From Ruminococcus sp. (lineage in GTDB: Bacteria > Bacillota > Clostridia > Oscillospirales > Acutalibacteraceae): a stretch of DNA of 49,163 bases. The notes below the pieces were generated by a model. That model had not been told where the DNA came from. It was given only the letters and a program-made list of their open reading frames with translations, and did not search any database. Shown piece after piece: positions 37,183 through 46,249 of this stretch. Positions within the stretch are counted from its first letter, which is position 1; each line of letters begins with the position of its first letter. Both the position numbers and the translations under genes were made by a program. Location: positions 1 through 49,163 of the forward strand of contig JAFRBX010000066.1 of assembly GCA_017404665.1 (NCBI GenBank). Direction: 5' to 3'.

Positions 37183-38850
37183 TCACTCTTTTGCCGCTTG
37201 CAATAACTGTCTTGCGTGATTCAGCGCGCTGTCGGTGATCTGCTCACCGCCTACGATGCGCGCAAGCTCTGTAACTCTGCCGTCCTCGCTGAGCGATTCG
37301 ACCTGCGTATAGGTGCGATCATCACGCACACTCTTGCTGATGAACAGATGGTTATCGGCAAAGGCGGCGATCTGCGCCTGATGGGTCACGCAGAGCACCT
37401 GCCTGTCCGCGGACAGCTGACTGAGCTTTTTGCCCACCCTGTCGGCGGCAGAACCGGAGATACCGGTGTCGATCTCGTCAAAAATCAGTGTTTGTACAAA
37501 ATCCGAGCGGGACAATACCGTCTTGATCGCCAGCATCATGCGTGAGAGCTCGCCGCCCGAGGCGATCTTGCTGACGGGCTTCGGTTCCTCGCCGGGGTTG
37601 GTCGAGATAAGGAACTCCATCTGATCGACGCCGCGGGGATTGAGCTCGACCTCTTCGTGCGCAATCTCCAACCGCACGTTCGGCATCTGCAGGAATGCCA
37701 TCTCGCGCTCCACCGACGCGCGGAATTCCTCGCCGACCTGCCGGCGGATTGTCGATATTTCTTTTGCGGAAGTATATGCATCGTGATACAGCTTTTCTCT
37801 GCGTTTTTCCAGCTGTTCACGGTTGTAGGCGTAATCTTCTAAGTCTTTTAATTCTTTTTTAGCACTATCCAGAAATGCTAGTATCTCTTCCTCGCTGTCG
37901 CCGTACTTATGGCGCAGGCGGTACAGCAGGTCGAGCCGCTCCTCGATCTCTTCGAGTCTGCCGGGATCGGCGTCGATATCGTCCATCGCAGATTCCAGCT
38001 CGCGGGAGATCTCCTGCAGCTCGTACAGCGTGGATGAAAGTCGGTCGGCGGTCCCTTCGAGGGAGCTCATATACTGCGAGGCGTTCATCACACAGGTTGA
38101 CGCGTCATCTGTCATCCGCAGCGCCCCGTCCGTATCCCCGTCGCCGTCCAGCGCGATACGCGCGCGCATCAGCTCCTTTGCGATCTTCTCACGGTTCTGC
38201 AGGGCGTTGCGCTCCTGCGTCAGCGCGTCATACTCACCAACGGTGATCTCGGCGTCTTCTATCTCTGTAATCTGAAAAGACAGAAGATCGATTTTTCGCA
38301 GACGCTCCGCTTCATCGGTATCGGCGATGTCCAGCTCCTCCTGAACCGCCTTCAATTCCCGGTAGAGCTTCCGATATGCGGAGAGCTGATCATTGAGCTG
38401 AGCCAGCGCGTCGATATAGACGATGTGCAGCGCGGGATTCATCAGCTCAAGATTATCGTTCTGGCCGTGGATGTTGATCAGATACTCGCCGATCTTCTTC
38501 AGGGCGGCGACTGTCGCGGGACGGGAGTTGACGCGGCAGGTGTTTTTGCCCGACGCGTTCAGCTCGCGCGACAGGATCAGCATGCCGTCCTCGGCGTCGT
38601 ACCCCATCGTTCTGAGCTTTTTCAGCGTCAGCTCGGAGACGTCCTCAAAGGTCGCGCTGACAAAGGCGGCGTCGGCGCCGGAGCGGATGATCCCGTGCGA
38701 GGAGCGCTTGCCCAGCACCGCGTTGATCGCGTCGATCACGATGCTCTTGCCCGCGCCGGTCTCGCCGGTCAGCACATTCAGCCCGCTTGTAAAGTCAATA
38801 TTGCTTTTTTCAATAACCGCTATATTCTCGATATATAGGTTTGTCAGCAT
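37183..38850 (-). CDS. recN: DNA repair protein RecN
   Basis: 555 residues. SMC-like ATPase for double-strand break repair. Walker A GETGAGKSI (~30), RVNSRPATVAAL and INIHGQNDN in the N-terminal lobe, a central coiled coil (~160-370, rich in Glu/Arg/Leu), then the ABC signature ASGGELSRMMLAIK (~450), Walker B TLIFDEIDTGISG and VTHQAQIAA. Full length for the family. The argR-recN order is the classical Firmicutes arrangement. Confidence 0.97.
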   Translation of the reverse strand: MLTNLYIENIAVIEKSNIDFTSGLNVLTGETGAGKSIVIDAINAVLGKRSSHGIIRSGADAAFVSATFEDVSELTLKKLRTMGYDAEDGMLILSRELNASGKNTCRVNSRPATVAALKKIGEYLINIHGQNDNLELMNPALHIVYIDALAQLNDQLSAYRKLYRELKAVQEELDIADTDEAERLRKIDLLSFQITEIEDAEITVGEYDALTQERNALQNREKIAKELMRARIALDGDGDTDGALRMTDDASTCVMNASQYMSSLEGTADRLSSTLYELQEISRELESAMDDIDADPGRLEEIEERLDLLYRLRHKYGDSEEEILAFLDSAKKELKDLEDYAYNREQLEKRREKLYHDAYTSAKEISTIRRQVGEEFRASVEREMAFLQMPNVRLEIAHEEVELNPRGVDQMEFLISTNPGEEPKPVSKIASGGELSRMMLAIKTVLSRSDFVQTLIFDEIDTGISGSAADRVGKKLSQLSADRQVLCVTHQAQIAAFADNHLFISKSVRDDRTYTQVESLSEDGRVTELARIVGGEQITDSALNHARQLLQAAKE

Positions 38851-38910
38851 ATTACAAATTCCTTCGTATGTTCGATATCGTACCGATCAGGGGTACGTGT
38901 TTACATGAAA

Positions 38911-39360
38911 TTATGAGAGGTAAGTTTTGAATTCTTCTACGCATGCGGCGGCAAGCTGAGGATCCTTACAGACGACCATGATGGTATCCTCGCCCGCCAG
39001 CGTGCCGACGATGCTGTCAAAGGACATCATATCCAGCGCGGCGCACGCTGCCTGCGCCATACCGCTGAAGGTCCTGATCACCACGATATTCATGGCGCTC
39101 TCAACAGAAATGACCGAGGACGAGAAGATGGCAGCAAAATTATTCTTTGCGCCTTTTTCCGAACTGGGCGACGCCTGATAGCGGTACTTGCCGTCAGGCA
39201 GAAGGGTCTTGGTCAGGCGCAGCTGCTTGATGTCGCGCGATACGGTACTCTGGGTCACGTCATAGCCCTCCTTGCGCAGATAATCGATCAATTCCTCCTG
39301 TGTGGTGATCGGATACTTGTTAATCAGCTCCAGGATCTTGTTGTGTCTTGTCGTTTTCAT
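38911..39360 (-). CDS. argR: Arginine repressor ArgR
   Basis: 149 residues. N-terminal winged helix (ITTQEELIDYLRKEGYDVTQ then STVSRDIKQLRL), C-terminal arginine-binding/hexamerisation domain with GTLAGEDTIMVV. It represses arginine synthesis and activates catabolism when arginine is bound. It starts 5 nt after nadK and has AAAGGAG about 11 nt upstream, inside the end of nadK. Confidence 0.97.
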   Translation of the reverse strand: MKTTRHNKILELINKYPITTQEELIDYLRKEGYDVTQSTVSRDIKQLRLTKTLLPDGKYRYQASPSSEKGAKNNFAAIFSSSVISVESAMNIVVIRTFSGMAQAACAALDMMSFDSIVGTLAGEDTIMVVCKDPQLAAACVEEFKTYLS

Positions 39361-39365
39361 GTCAA

Positions 39366-40205
39366 TTAGAACTCCTTTAGTTTTTCGTTGAGAAGCGTGT
39401 AAAAATTCTTCTCCTTCAATATGATCATCTGTAATTCTTCCGGCGATCTCTTCACCTTAATGATATCGTCAGAGGAGATAGGGATATGGTTCTGACCGTC
39501 CACCGTCAGATAGCATCTGAGGGTAGACATAGGATGGACCCGCGCGGACAGCACTGCGTCCTCTCCGAACACCACCTGCCGCGAGGAAAGTGCGTGCGGA
39601 CAGACGGGCGTCAGCAGGATACAGCGCAGATCCGGCTCTATGACCGGACCGCCGGCGGAAAAGGAATACGCTGTCGAGCCCGTAGGCGTCGAAAACATCA
39701 TGCCGTCGGCGCGGTAAGAAATGATACGCTCGCCGTCGAGCTCGACCGACATATCGACCATATTCGCCAGCGAATCGCGGTGCAGCACCGCTTCATTGAC
39801 CGCGGTAAAATGCTGTTCCTCACCGTTCTGGAGAACGGCGATATCAAGCAGCATTCGCTTCTGGATGCGGTAGTCGCCCGTCATGAGCTTTTTCAGCTCA
39901 CAGGTCTCGTCCGGCTCTAGGTTGGCGACAAAACCGACCCTGCCGAGATTGATGCCAAGCAGCGGCTTTGAGAATCGGGCGGCGTATTTCGCGTTGTGGA
40001 TAATGGTACCGTCGCCGCCGACCGTTACCGCGATATCGCACGCGCGGATGACGTCCTCTGTCGAGTCCATCACCGTTGTCCCGTCAACGGGACATTCCGC
40101 GCTTGAGAGAAGCTGCGCGCCCAAAGGCGTCAGCTCCCGTATCACGCTTTGCGCCGTTTCCAAGGCGCGTGTCTTGTTGTTGTTCACGATCAGGGCTATT
40201 TTCAT
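39366..40205 (-). CDS. nadK: NAD kinase
   Basis: 279 residues from ATG 40205, with GGGGTGA 5 nt upstream; a longer start at 40235 lies within tlyA. It phosphorylates NAD to NADP. Motifs: GGDGTIIHNAKYA (~55), LGINLGRVGFVANL and STPTGSTAYSFSAGGP (~170). It lies 4 nt behind tlyA, in the xseB-ispA-dxs-tlyA-nadK-argR-recN operon. Confidence 0.96.
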   Translation of the reverse strand: MKIALIVNNNKTRALETAQSVIRELTPLGAQLLSSAECPVDGTTVMDSTEDVIRACDIAVTVGGDGTIIHNAKYAARFSKPLLGINLGRVGFVANLEPDETCELKKLMTGDYRIQKRMLLDIAVLQNGEEQHFTAVNEAVLHRDSLANMVDMSVELDGERIISYRADGMMFSTPTGSTAYSFSAGGPVIEPDLRCILLTPVCPHALSSRQVVFGEDAVLSARVHPMSTLRCYLTVDGQNHIPISSDDIIKVKRSPEELQMIILKEKNFYTLLNEKLKEF

Positions 40206-40209
40206 GCTG

Positions 40210-41019
40210 TCACCCCTGCCGATCCAGCGCTTCATGCGAGAGCCGCGTCACCTCGGCGGCTGTCGCCGTCAGGGCGTTTTCAGGCTCATCCGAGCGCTGG
40301 ATATATAATAAGTATTCAATGTTTCCCTGCGGGCCCTTGATCGGAGAATAGTCAAGACCCAGCACGGAAAAACCGTTGTTCAGACAAAAGTCGATGATCT
40401 CTTCAACCACGGCGGTATGCACTTTGATGTCGCGCACCACGCCGTTTTTGCCGACATTCTCGCGCCCCGCTTCAAACTGCGGCTTGATCAGACACACCGC
40501 CTGCGCATTGTCGGCGCACACGCTGCGCGCCGCGGGCAGGATCAGCTTCAGCGAGATGAAGGCGACGTCCACCGAGAAGAAGTCGATCTCTTCGGGCACC
40601 TGCTCATGCGTCACATAGCGCATATTGGTGCGTTCGAGGTTGACGACGCGTTCGTCGTTTCTGAGTCTCCACGCCAGCTGTCCATAGCCGACGTCCACGG
40701 CATAGACCTTTTTCGCGCCGTTCTGGAGCATGCAGTCGGTAAAGCCGCCGGTCGAAGCGCCGATATCCATCGTAATCTTACCCTCAAGTGTGATCGGGAA
40801 GACCTGCATTGCCTTTTCGAGCTTATACCCGCCGCGGGAGACAAAGCGCATGCGGTTATCGCGCACCTCCACGGCGGCGTTCTCGTCAAAGCTCGCGCCC
40901 GCCTTATCCGCCTTCTGGTTGTTGACAAAGACACAGCCTGACATGATGACCGCCTTCGCCTTTTCGCGGCTTTCGAAAAAGCCCTTTTCTACCAGCAGGA
41001 CATCCAGCCGCTTCTTCAT
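40210..41019 (-). CDS. tlyA: TlyA-family rRNA 2'-O-methyltransferase
   Basis: 269 residues. N-terminal S4 RNA-binding domain (RLDVLLVEKGFFESREKAKA), then a FtsJ-like Rossmann methyltransferase with the SAM loop MDIGASTGGFTDCML (~88) and AVDVGYGQLAWRLR. TlyA/YqxC proteins methylate cytidines of rRNA (characterised in mycobacteria); the Firmicutes targets are less certain. It starts in a 4-nt overlap with the dxs stop. Confidence 0.93.
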   Translation of the reverse strand: MKKRLDVLLVEKGFFESREKAKAVIMSGCVFVNNQKADKAGASFDENAAVEVRDNRMRFVSRGGYKLEKAMQVFPITLEGKITMDIGASTGGFTDCMLQNGAKKVYAVDVGYGQLAWRLRNDERVVNLERTNMRYVTHEQVPEEIDFFSVDVAFISLKLILPAARSVCADNAQAVCLIKPQFEAGRENVGKNGVVRDIKVHTAVVEEIIDFCLNNGFSVLGLDYSPIKGPQGNIEYLLYIQRSDEPENALTATAAEVTRLSHEALDRQG

Positions 41020-42884
41020 ACGCTCACCCCGCTGTCCTTCAGGATGCAGTCAGCCATCGTCTGTGCGTAGAGCCCAAGCGTATGCAGCGAGCTTTTCACC
41101 GACGCTTGCTGTACATAGATTTCGTCAACGGCGCTCACCTTGTAACTGCCGCCGTAGCCTTGTTGATCAAGGAGATCGCGGAAGCGTTCGGCGACAGAAC
41201 CGCTGCGCATGCCCTCTTCAAAGAACCGGATGTTTTTGAAGCCCGAAGCGAGCCTGACCGCCCTGTCATCAATAGGCTTGACGCGGCACAGCTTCAGGAT
41301 GCAGAGCTCTTTGCCGTTCTTCTTTAATATTTCACGCGCCCGGACCGCCTCGTTGAACAGCCTGCCGTAGGTGATCAGCAGGGCGTCCGCGTCCCGGTCG
41401 CCGTACAATTCATAGTTGATGTTTTCAGTCGTATAACCCGCGGGCTTATCTCCCTCGCCGCCGCGGGGATAGCGTACCGCGACGAGCCCCTCGTCCTCAA
41501 ACAGCGCAGCTGTCAGGGCGTTTTCCAGCCCGTCGAAATAACACGGCGAATAGACGGTAGTGTCGGGAATCGCGTTCAGCATAGAGACGTCAAACAAGCC
41601 CTGGTGGGTCTCGCCGTCCTCGCCGACCACGCCGGCACGGTCGATCGCGAGCACCAGATGCGCCCCCTGCATCGACGCGTCGTGAATAAGCTGATCGTAG
41701 CTCCGCTGCAAAAACGTCGAATATACCGCGAACACCGGCAGCATGCCGCTGAGCGCCAGCCCTGCGGAAAAGGTCACCGCATGCTCCTCGGCGATGCCGA
41801 CGTCAAAGAAGCGGTCCTTGTACAGCTTGACAAAATCCTGTAAGCCCGTGCCCGTGCGCATCGCGGCAGTCACCGCGCACACACGGCTGTCTTCGGCGGC
41901 AAGCTCGCACAGTCTGCGTCCGAATACAGCGGAGAAGTTCTCTTTTGCGCTGATGGGTTCTCCCGTATCGATGTTAAACGAGCCGATCCCGTGATAGGAA
42001 GCCGAATCATCCTCGGCGTACTTGTAGCCCTTACCCTTTTTGGTGACCACGTGCAGCAGGGCGGGATCCTTGCTCTGCTTGACCGTGTTCAGGGCGTTGA
42101 TCAGATCCTCCATGTTGTGACCATCGACGGGACCGTAATAGGACAGTCCCAGCTTGTCAAAGATCGTGTGACGGTACATCACGTGCTTGACCTTTGATTT
42201 GGAGCGCTTGAGCACCTCGCCGATCGGCTTGCCTAAGAGCGGAAGCTTTGAGAGAGCGCGCTCGGTGCCGCGCTTTAAGCGGCGATACCACGGCTGCATG
42301 CGGATCGACGACAGATACCGCGCCATCGCGCCGACGTTGCGGCTGATAGACATGCGGTTGTCGTTGAGGATCACGATGAAATTCTTTTTGTGCTGACCGG
42401 CGTTGTTGAGCCCCTCATAAGCGAGCCCGCCGGTCAGGGAGCCGTCGCCGATCACGGCGATGGTGTAGGAGGGATCGCCCGCAAGCTGCTTCGCCTTCGC
42501 GATGCCCAGCGCCGCGGAGATCGAGGTGGAAGCGTGACCCGCGTTGAAGGCGTCGCAGTCGCTCTCACTGCGCTTGGGAAAGCCCGAAAGCCCGCCCTCG
42601 CGGCGGATGGTGTCGATCGCACCGCAGCGGCCGGTGAGCATCTTGTGCGTATAGCTCTGGTGCCCGACGTCAAAGACCACGCTGTCTGCAGGACAGTCAA
42701 AGACCCGATGCAGCGCCACCGTCAGTTCCACCACGCCGAGGTTAGAGGACAAATGACCGCCGTTGACCGAGATCACGTCGATGAGCTTTTCGCGGATCTC
42801 TGCGCACAGCTGCGGGAGCTGTTCTTCATTGAGCGCCTTTACATCGGCGGGAGATTCAATTTTCGATAAAATCTCGTAAGACAT
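41016..42884 (-). CDS. dxs: 1-deoxy-D-xylulose-5-phosphate synthase
   Basis: 622 residues. First enzyme of the MEP isoprenoid pathway: pyruvate plus glyceraldehyde 3-phosphate gives DXP. The thiamine diphosphate site is GDGSLTGGLAYEGLNNAG (~145-162); HLSSNLGVVELTVALH is at the N-terminus, and the transketolase pyrimidine domain has GIAEEHAVTFSAGLA and DRAGVVGEDGETHQG. Full length. It stands next to a prenyl diphosphate synthase, its downstream pathway partner. Confidence 0.97.
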   Translation of the reverse strand: MSYEILSKIESPADVKALNEEQLPQLCAEIREKLIDVISVNGGHLSSNLGVVELTVALHRVFDCPADSVVFDVGHQSYTHKMLTGRCGAIDTIRREGGLSGFPKRSESDCDAFNAGHASTSISAALGIAKAKQLAGDPSYTIAVIGDGSLTGGLAYEGLNNAGQHKKNFIVILNDNRMSISRNVGAMARYLSSIRMQPWYRRLKRGTERALSKLPLLGKPIGEVLKRSKSKVKHVMYRHTIFDKLGLSYYGPVDGHNMEDLINALNTVKQSKDPALLHVVTKKGKGYKYAEDDSASYHGIGSFNIDTGEPISAKENFSAVFGRRLCELAAEDSRVCAVTAAMRTGTGLQDFVKLYKDRFFDVGIAEEHAVTFSAGLALSGMLPVFAVYSTFLQRSYDQLIHDASMQGAHLVLAIDRAGVVGEDGETHQGLFDVSMLNAIPDTTVYSPCYFDGLENALTAALFEDEGLVAVRYPRGGEGDKPAGYTTENINYELYGDRDADALLITYGRLFNEAVRAREILKKNGKELCILKLCRVKPIDDRAVRLASGFKNIRFFEEGMRSGSVAERFRDLLDQQGYGGSYKVSAVDEIYVQQASVKSSLHTLGLYAQTMADCILKDSGVSV

Positions 42885-42956
42885 AGCAAAAATAAATAAA
42901 AACTAAGAAATAAGAAATAACAACTAACCACTAGCCACTACCCATTAACCACCGGA

Positions 42957-43829
42957 CTACTTTCTTCTGTTCGCAAGCTTTTCTGCAAAATCAGCAAGAC
43001 CGCTTGTGTCACCCTCAAACGCGGAGAGCGCCTCGACCGCTTCGGCGGTCAGCAGTTTAACCAGCGCGCGGCAGCGCTCCATCCCGAGCAGCGACATGAA
43101 GGTATTCTTCTCATTTTCCTGATCACTGCCGATGGGCTTACCCAGCTCTTCGGCGGTGGAGGTAACGTCCAATATATCGTCAACGATCTGGAAAGCGAGC
43201 CCGATCGCGTGCGCGTACTGCCCGGCGGCTTTGATCTGCTCCTCGCCGCCTCCGCCGACGACGCATCCCATCATGCAGGCGGCTTCGATCAGGTTGGCGG
43301 TCTTCTTTTCCTCCATCAGACGGACAAGGTCGATACCGACCTCTCTGTGTTCCATGGACAGGTCGATCGCCTGACCGCCGACCATGCCGATCAGACCGGA
43401 TTTTTCCGCCAGTATCCGCGCGGCGCGGGCTGCTCTCTCGCCGCCGACAGCGGCGACAGCCTCGTCACCGAGCATCGCGGCATACGCCATGCTCTGCAGC
43501 GCGTCGCCCGCTAAAAGGGCAATGTCCTCGCTGTACACCTTATGGTTGGAGAGCTGTCCGCGGCGGTAATCGTCATTGTCCATGCACGGCAGATCGTCAT
43601 GGATCAGCGAGTAGGTATGCACCATCTCCACCGCGCAGGCAAAGGGGATGGCAGCTTCAACACTGCCCCCGCACAGCTCGGCAAAAGCCAGCGTCAGCGA
43701 GGGACGCACCCGCTTTCCGGGAAGCGCCAGCGAATAGCGTACCGCGTCGATCAGCCGCTGCTCCGCATAGTCACCCTGCGGCAGATACCGCTCTAAAGCT
43801 GCTTCGATCTCTTTGATATAATCCTTCAT
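42957..43829 (-). CDS. ispA: Polyprenyl (farnesyl/geranyl) diphosphate synthase
   Basis: 290 residues. Aspartate-rich motifs FARM DDLPCMDNDDYRRG (~80) and SARM DDILDVT (~220) with GKRVRP near the N-terminus. The two-residue insert in the first Asp motif is typical of short-chain bacterial farnesyl synthases. It makes farnesyl diphosphate for undecaprenyl and quinone synthesis. It starts 2 nt after the xseB stop, so the two are coupled; 72 nt of repeat-like spacer precede dxs. Confidence 0.94.
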   Translation of the reverse strand: MKDYIKEIEAALERYLPQGDYAEQRLIDAVRYSLALPGKRVRPSLTLAFAELCGGSVEAAIPFACAVEMVHTYSLIHDDLPCMDNDDYRRGQLSNHKVYSEDIALLAGDALQSMAYAAMLGDEAVAAVGGERAARAARILAEKSGLIGMVGGQAIDLSMEHREVGIDLVRLMEEKKTANLIEAACMMGCVVGGGGEEQIKAAGQYAHAIGLAFQIVDDILDVTSTAEELGKPIGSDQENEKNTFMSLLGMERCRALVKLLTAEAVEALSAFEGDTSGLADFAEKLANRRK

Positions 43830-43831
43830 GT

Positions 43832-44071
43832 TCAGTCCTCAAAAACGTTGGTGCCGCTGCTTTTCAGCTTCTTGATGCGCTCGTTGACATCGGTGATCTG
43901 CATCCTCGCATCATCGAGCTTACGGCGGCACAGCAGCACCAGCCTGCATGCCTTTTCATACAGGGCAATGGTATCTTCGATCTTGTTCTTCGGATCTTCG
44001 AGCTGCGTTACAATCTCGCGCAGCGCGGCGTATGCCTGTTCAAAATCCATGTTGTCGTTCAGTTCGGTCAT
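43832..44071 (-). CDS. xseB: Exodeoxyribonuclease VII small subunit
   Basis: 79 residues with the family pattern MDFEQAYAALREIVTQLED, then LYEKACRLVLLCRRKLDDA. It joins the large subunit XseA to degrade ssDNA and repair DNA. The large-subunit gene is normally just upstream, but here only a repeat and whiA are there. The RBS is AAAGAGGT, 8 nt before ATG 44071. Confidence 0.93.
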   Translation of the reverse strand: MTELNDNMDFEQAYAALREIVTQLEDPKNKIEDTIALYEKACRLVLLCRRKLDDARMQITDVNERIKKLKSSGTNVFED

Positions 44072-44098
44072 TGTATTATACCTCTTTCGGTTGCGTTT

Positions 44099-44160
44099 AG
44101 CCTCCCTTTTCTAAGGGAGGTGGGCTCGCCGCAAGGCGAGGCCGGAAGGTTGTCGCCTCA
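44099..44160. repeat. Palindromic repeat with two hairpins
   Basis: CCTCCCTTTTCTAAGGGAGG followed by CTCGCCGCAAGGCGAG and CCGGAAGGTTG. It resembles dispersed intergenic elements of gut Clostridia. It lies in the whiA-xseB gap and could help end whiA transcription. Confidence 0.55.
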
Positions 44161-44220
44161 GATACCGATGACGATTTCAATAAACTATCATCATATTACT
44201 TATCAACCCTCAGTCACTTC

Positions 44221-45138
44221 TTACTCCTCCTCCGCCATGCGGATGATCTTCTCCAGCCGGTGGTTGACGCCGCTGCGAGAGATCGGCGGATCGAGCATCG
44301 CGCCCAGCTCACGGAGCGTCAGCTCGGGGTAGTCGTATCGGATCTCGGCTACTGCCTTCAGCTCGTCGGGCAGCAGGTTGTATCTGCCGTCCTTTCTGAG
44401 CTTCTTGATCGCCTTGATCTGGCGCGCTGACGCGGACGCGGTCTTCTGCAGGTTCGCGATCTCGGAGTTAGCGCGGCGATTGGCGTTGCCGCGCACCTGC
44501 TTGAGCGCCTTCATCCCCATCACGTTCATCGACGCTGTCACGGCGCCCATGTAGGTCAGCAGATCGGTGATCTGCTCGCTGTCCTTGACATAAGCGATAT
44601 AGCTGCCCGAGCGGGACGTCATCTTGATCGTGATATCGCACTCCTGAATCTCATAGACCAGACGGCAGATATCCATGCACAGGTTGCGGCGGCTGACCGC
44701 AAACTCCAGATGATAGCCCTTTTCGGGATCGGTCACGGAGCCGCAGGCGAGGAACGCGCCGCGGATAAAGGCGCGCAGCTCGTCCTCGCTGTCGATGTTG
44801 GCGCGGTTGACGCGCAGGTTCAGGTCGCGATCCTCGTGACCGTAATGCTCAAAAATCGCGCGGCACTTCTCGGGAGAGATCACCGTGACGGTGTAGGCGC
44901 GGTTGCGTCCGCTCTCGCCCTTGTTCGGCGCGATCACCTCGCACTTTGCCTTGAACAGTCGGCTGAGCAGAAAGACAAAATGCGAGAAAGTATCTTCGTT
45001 TTCGGTTTTGAATACAATACTGCGGGAGGAAAACTCCTTCCCCAGCAGCAGCATCGCGTACAGCTCGCTGTACTGCAGCGAGCGAACGGTCGAGAGCTTC
45101 TGACAAATCTCTTGTTTGGTATCAGAGGAAAAGGACAT
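44221..45138 (-). CDS. whiA: DNA-binding protein WhiA
   Basis: 305 residues. N-terminal LAGLIDADG-like domain (SFSSDTKQEICQKL, LRAFIRGAFLACGSVTDPEK) and C-terminal helix-turn-helix (ELTLRELGAMLDPPISRSGV). WhiA is a transcription and chromosome-segregation/cell-division regulator that sits beside rapZ and yvcK in most Firmicutes. Here rapZ is adjacent, but no yvcK is found in the 152-bp gap. Confidence 0.96.
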   Translation of the reverse strand: MSFSSDTKQEICQKLSTVRSLQYSELYAMLLLGKEFSSRSIVFKTENEDTFSHFVFLLSRLFKAKCEVIAPNKGESGRNRAYTVTVISPEKCRAIFEHYGHEDRDLNLRVNRANIDSEDELRAFIRGAFLACGSVTDPEKGYHLEFAVSRRNLCMDICRLVYEIQECDITIKMTSRSGSYIAYVKDSEQITDLLTYMGAVTASMNVMGMKALKQVRGNANRRANSEIANLQKTASASARQIKAIKKLRKDGRYNLLPDELKAVAEIRYDYPELTLRELGAMLDPPISRSGVNHRLEKIIRMAEEE

Positions 45139-45290
45139 AATGTTTATTCAGATAACAGATATCAGATAATAGATAACAGTGATGGGCAGGCGCTGCCCGC
45201 GCATGATTTCTGTTATGATTGATCGAGTGAAGCGAGAAACCTTCACTATTCTCTGTTCTCTATTATCTATTCTCTTTTCTCAGAAAGCCG
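45139..45290. repeat. A/T-rich repeat spacer between rapZ and whiA
   Basis: Short words GATAACAGATATCAGATAATAG on one side and CTATTATCTATTCTC on the other are inverted relative to each other around GGGCAGGCGCTGCCC. No coding potential is seen. It occupies the place where yvcK is usually found. Confidence 0.4.
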
Positions 45291-46157
45291 TCAGGCTTTC
45301 CAGATATCTCTATGATGTATCGCGGACTTCTGTCCGTTTTCTAACAAATGGGTGTTCAGCAGGCGGGCGACGGTGACGGAACGGTGCTTGCCGCCGGTAC
45401 AGCCGACGCCGATCACCAGCTCGCTCTTGCCGTCCTGACGGTAGAGCGGCAGGGTGAAGTCAATAAAGCCGCACAGCTTCTCCATGAACTGCTGCGTGAC
45501 GTCGAACGAAAGGATATAATTCTTCACCTTCTCGTCCAGCCCTGTGAGGGTCTTGAGCTCTTTGATGTAAAAGGGATTGGGCAGACAGCGCACGTCTATC
45601 ACCAGATCCGCCTCGGGCGGGAGACCGTATTTGTAGCCGAAGGACATGCAGGTCACCAGCAGCGAATCGACTGCGCCCGCCGAAAACAGCGTGGTCACGC
45701 GCTCCTTGAGCTCGTTGGGGTTCATGAAGGTGGTGTCGATCACATAATCCGCCATCGCCCTGACACCGTTCATCAGCTCGGTTTCGAGCTCGACCGCCTC
45801 TTCAATGGAGCCGGAGATAATCTCGCCGATCAGGGGATGCTTGCGTCGGGTGCCCTTGTAGCGCACCAGCAGCACGTTGGGCTTCGCGTCCAGAAAGAGG
45901 ATCTTGAACTGCTTGCCGTCCAGCCTGAGCTTACCCAGCACATCGGGGATATCGGCGAACATCTCGCCCGATCGCGCGTCTGCAACCACGGCGACCTTTT
46001 TCAGCCGGTTGTCGTCGGAGGTATCGCACAGGTCATAGAAGGTGTCGAGCAGCAGCGGCGGCAGGTTATCCACACAGTAAAAGCCGCTGTCCTCCATCGC
46101 ATGCAGGGCGTTGGTCTTGCCCGCGCCCGAAAGTCCTGTTACAATGACAAATTCCAT
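45291..46157 (-). CDS. rapZ: RNase adapter / nucleotide-binding protein RapZ
   Basis: 288 residues. Walker A GLSGAGKT (~8-15), FYCVDNLPP, FLDAKPNVLLVRYKGTRRKHP and the C-terminal GCTGGKHRSVTVARLL. In Enterobacteria RapZ controls glmS small RNA decay; in Firmicutes the YvcJ homologue binds ATP/GTP and signals nutrient state. Full length. The order hprK-murB-rapZ-whiA places it in the envelope and carbon control cluster. Confidence 0.96.
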   Translation of the reverse strand: MEFVIVTGLSGAGKTNALHAMEDSGFYCVDNLPPLLLDTFYDLCDTSDDNRLKKVAVVADARSGEMFADIPDVLGKLRLDGKQFKILFLDAKPNVLLVRYKGTRRKHPLIGEIISGSIEEAVELETELMNGVRAMADYVIDTTFMNPNELKERVTTLFSAGAVDSLLVTCMSFGYKYGLPPEADLVIDVRCLPNPFYIKELKTLTGLDEKVKNYILSFDVTQQFMEKLCGFIDFTLPLYRQDGKSELVIGVGCTGGKHRSVTVARLLNTHLLENGQKSAIHHRDIWKA

Positions 46158-46204
46158 ATGTTTCTCCTTGATAAAGGGTTGTGGCTGCCAAACGAATAAG
46201 ATGT

Positions 46205-46240
46205 TGAGATTGCCACGGCTCCTTCAGAGCCTCGCAATGA
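46205..46240. repeat. Inverted copy of the GTCATTGCGAG palindromic repeat
   Basis: Reads GAGATTGCCACGGCTCC...CTCGCAATGAC, the reverse complement of the family at 20549-20816. It lies in the murB-rapZ gap. Confidence 0.7.
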
Positions 46241-46249
46241 CAATTTGTA

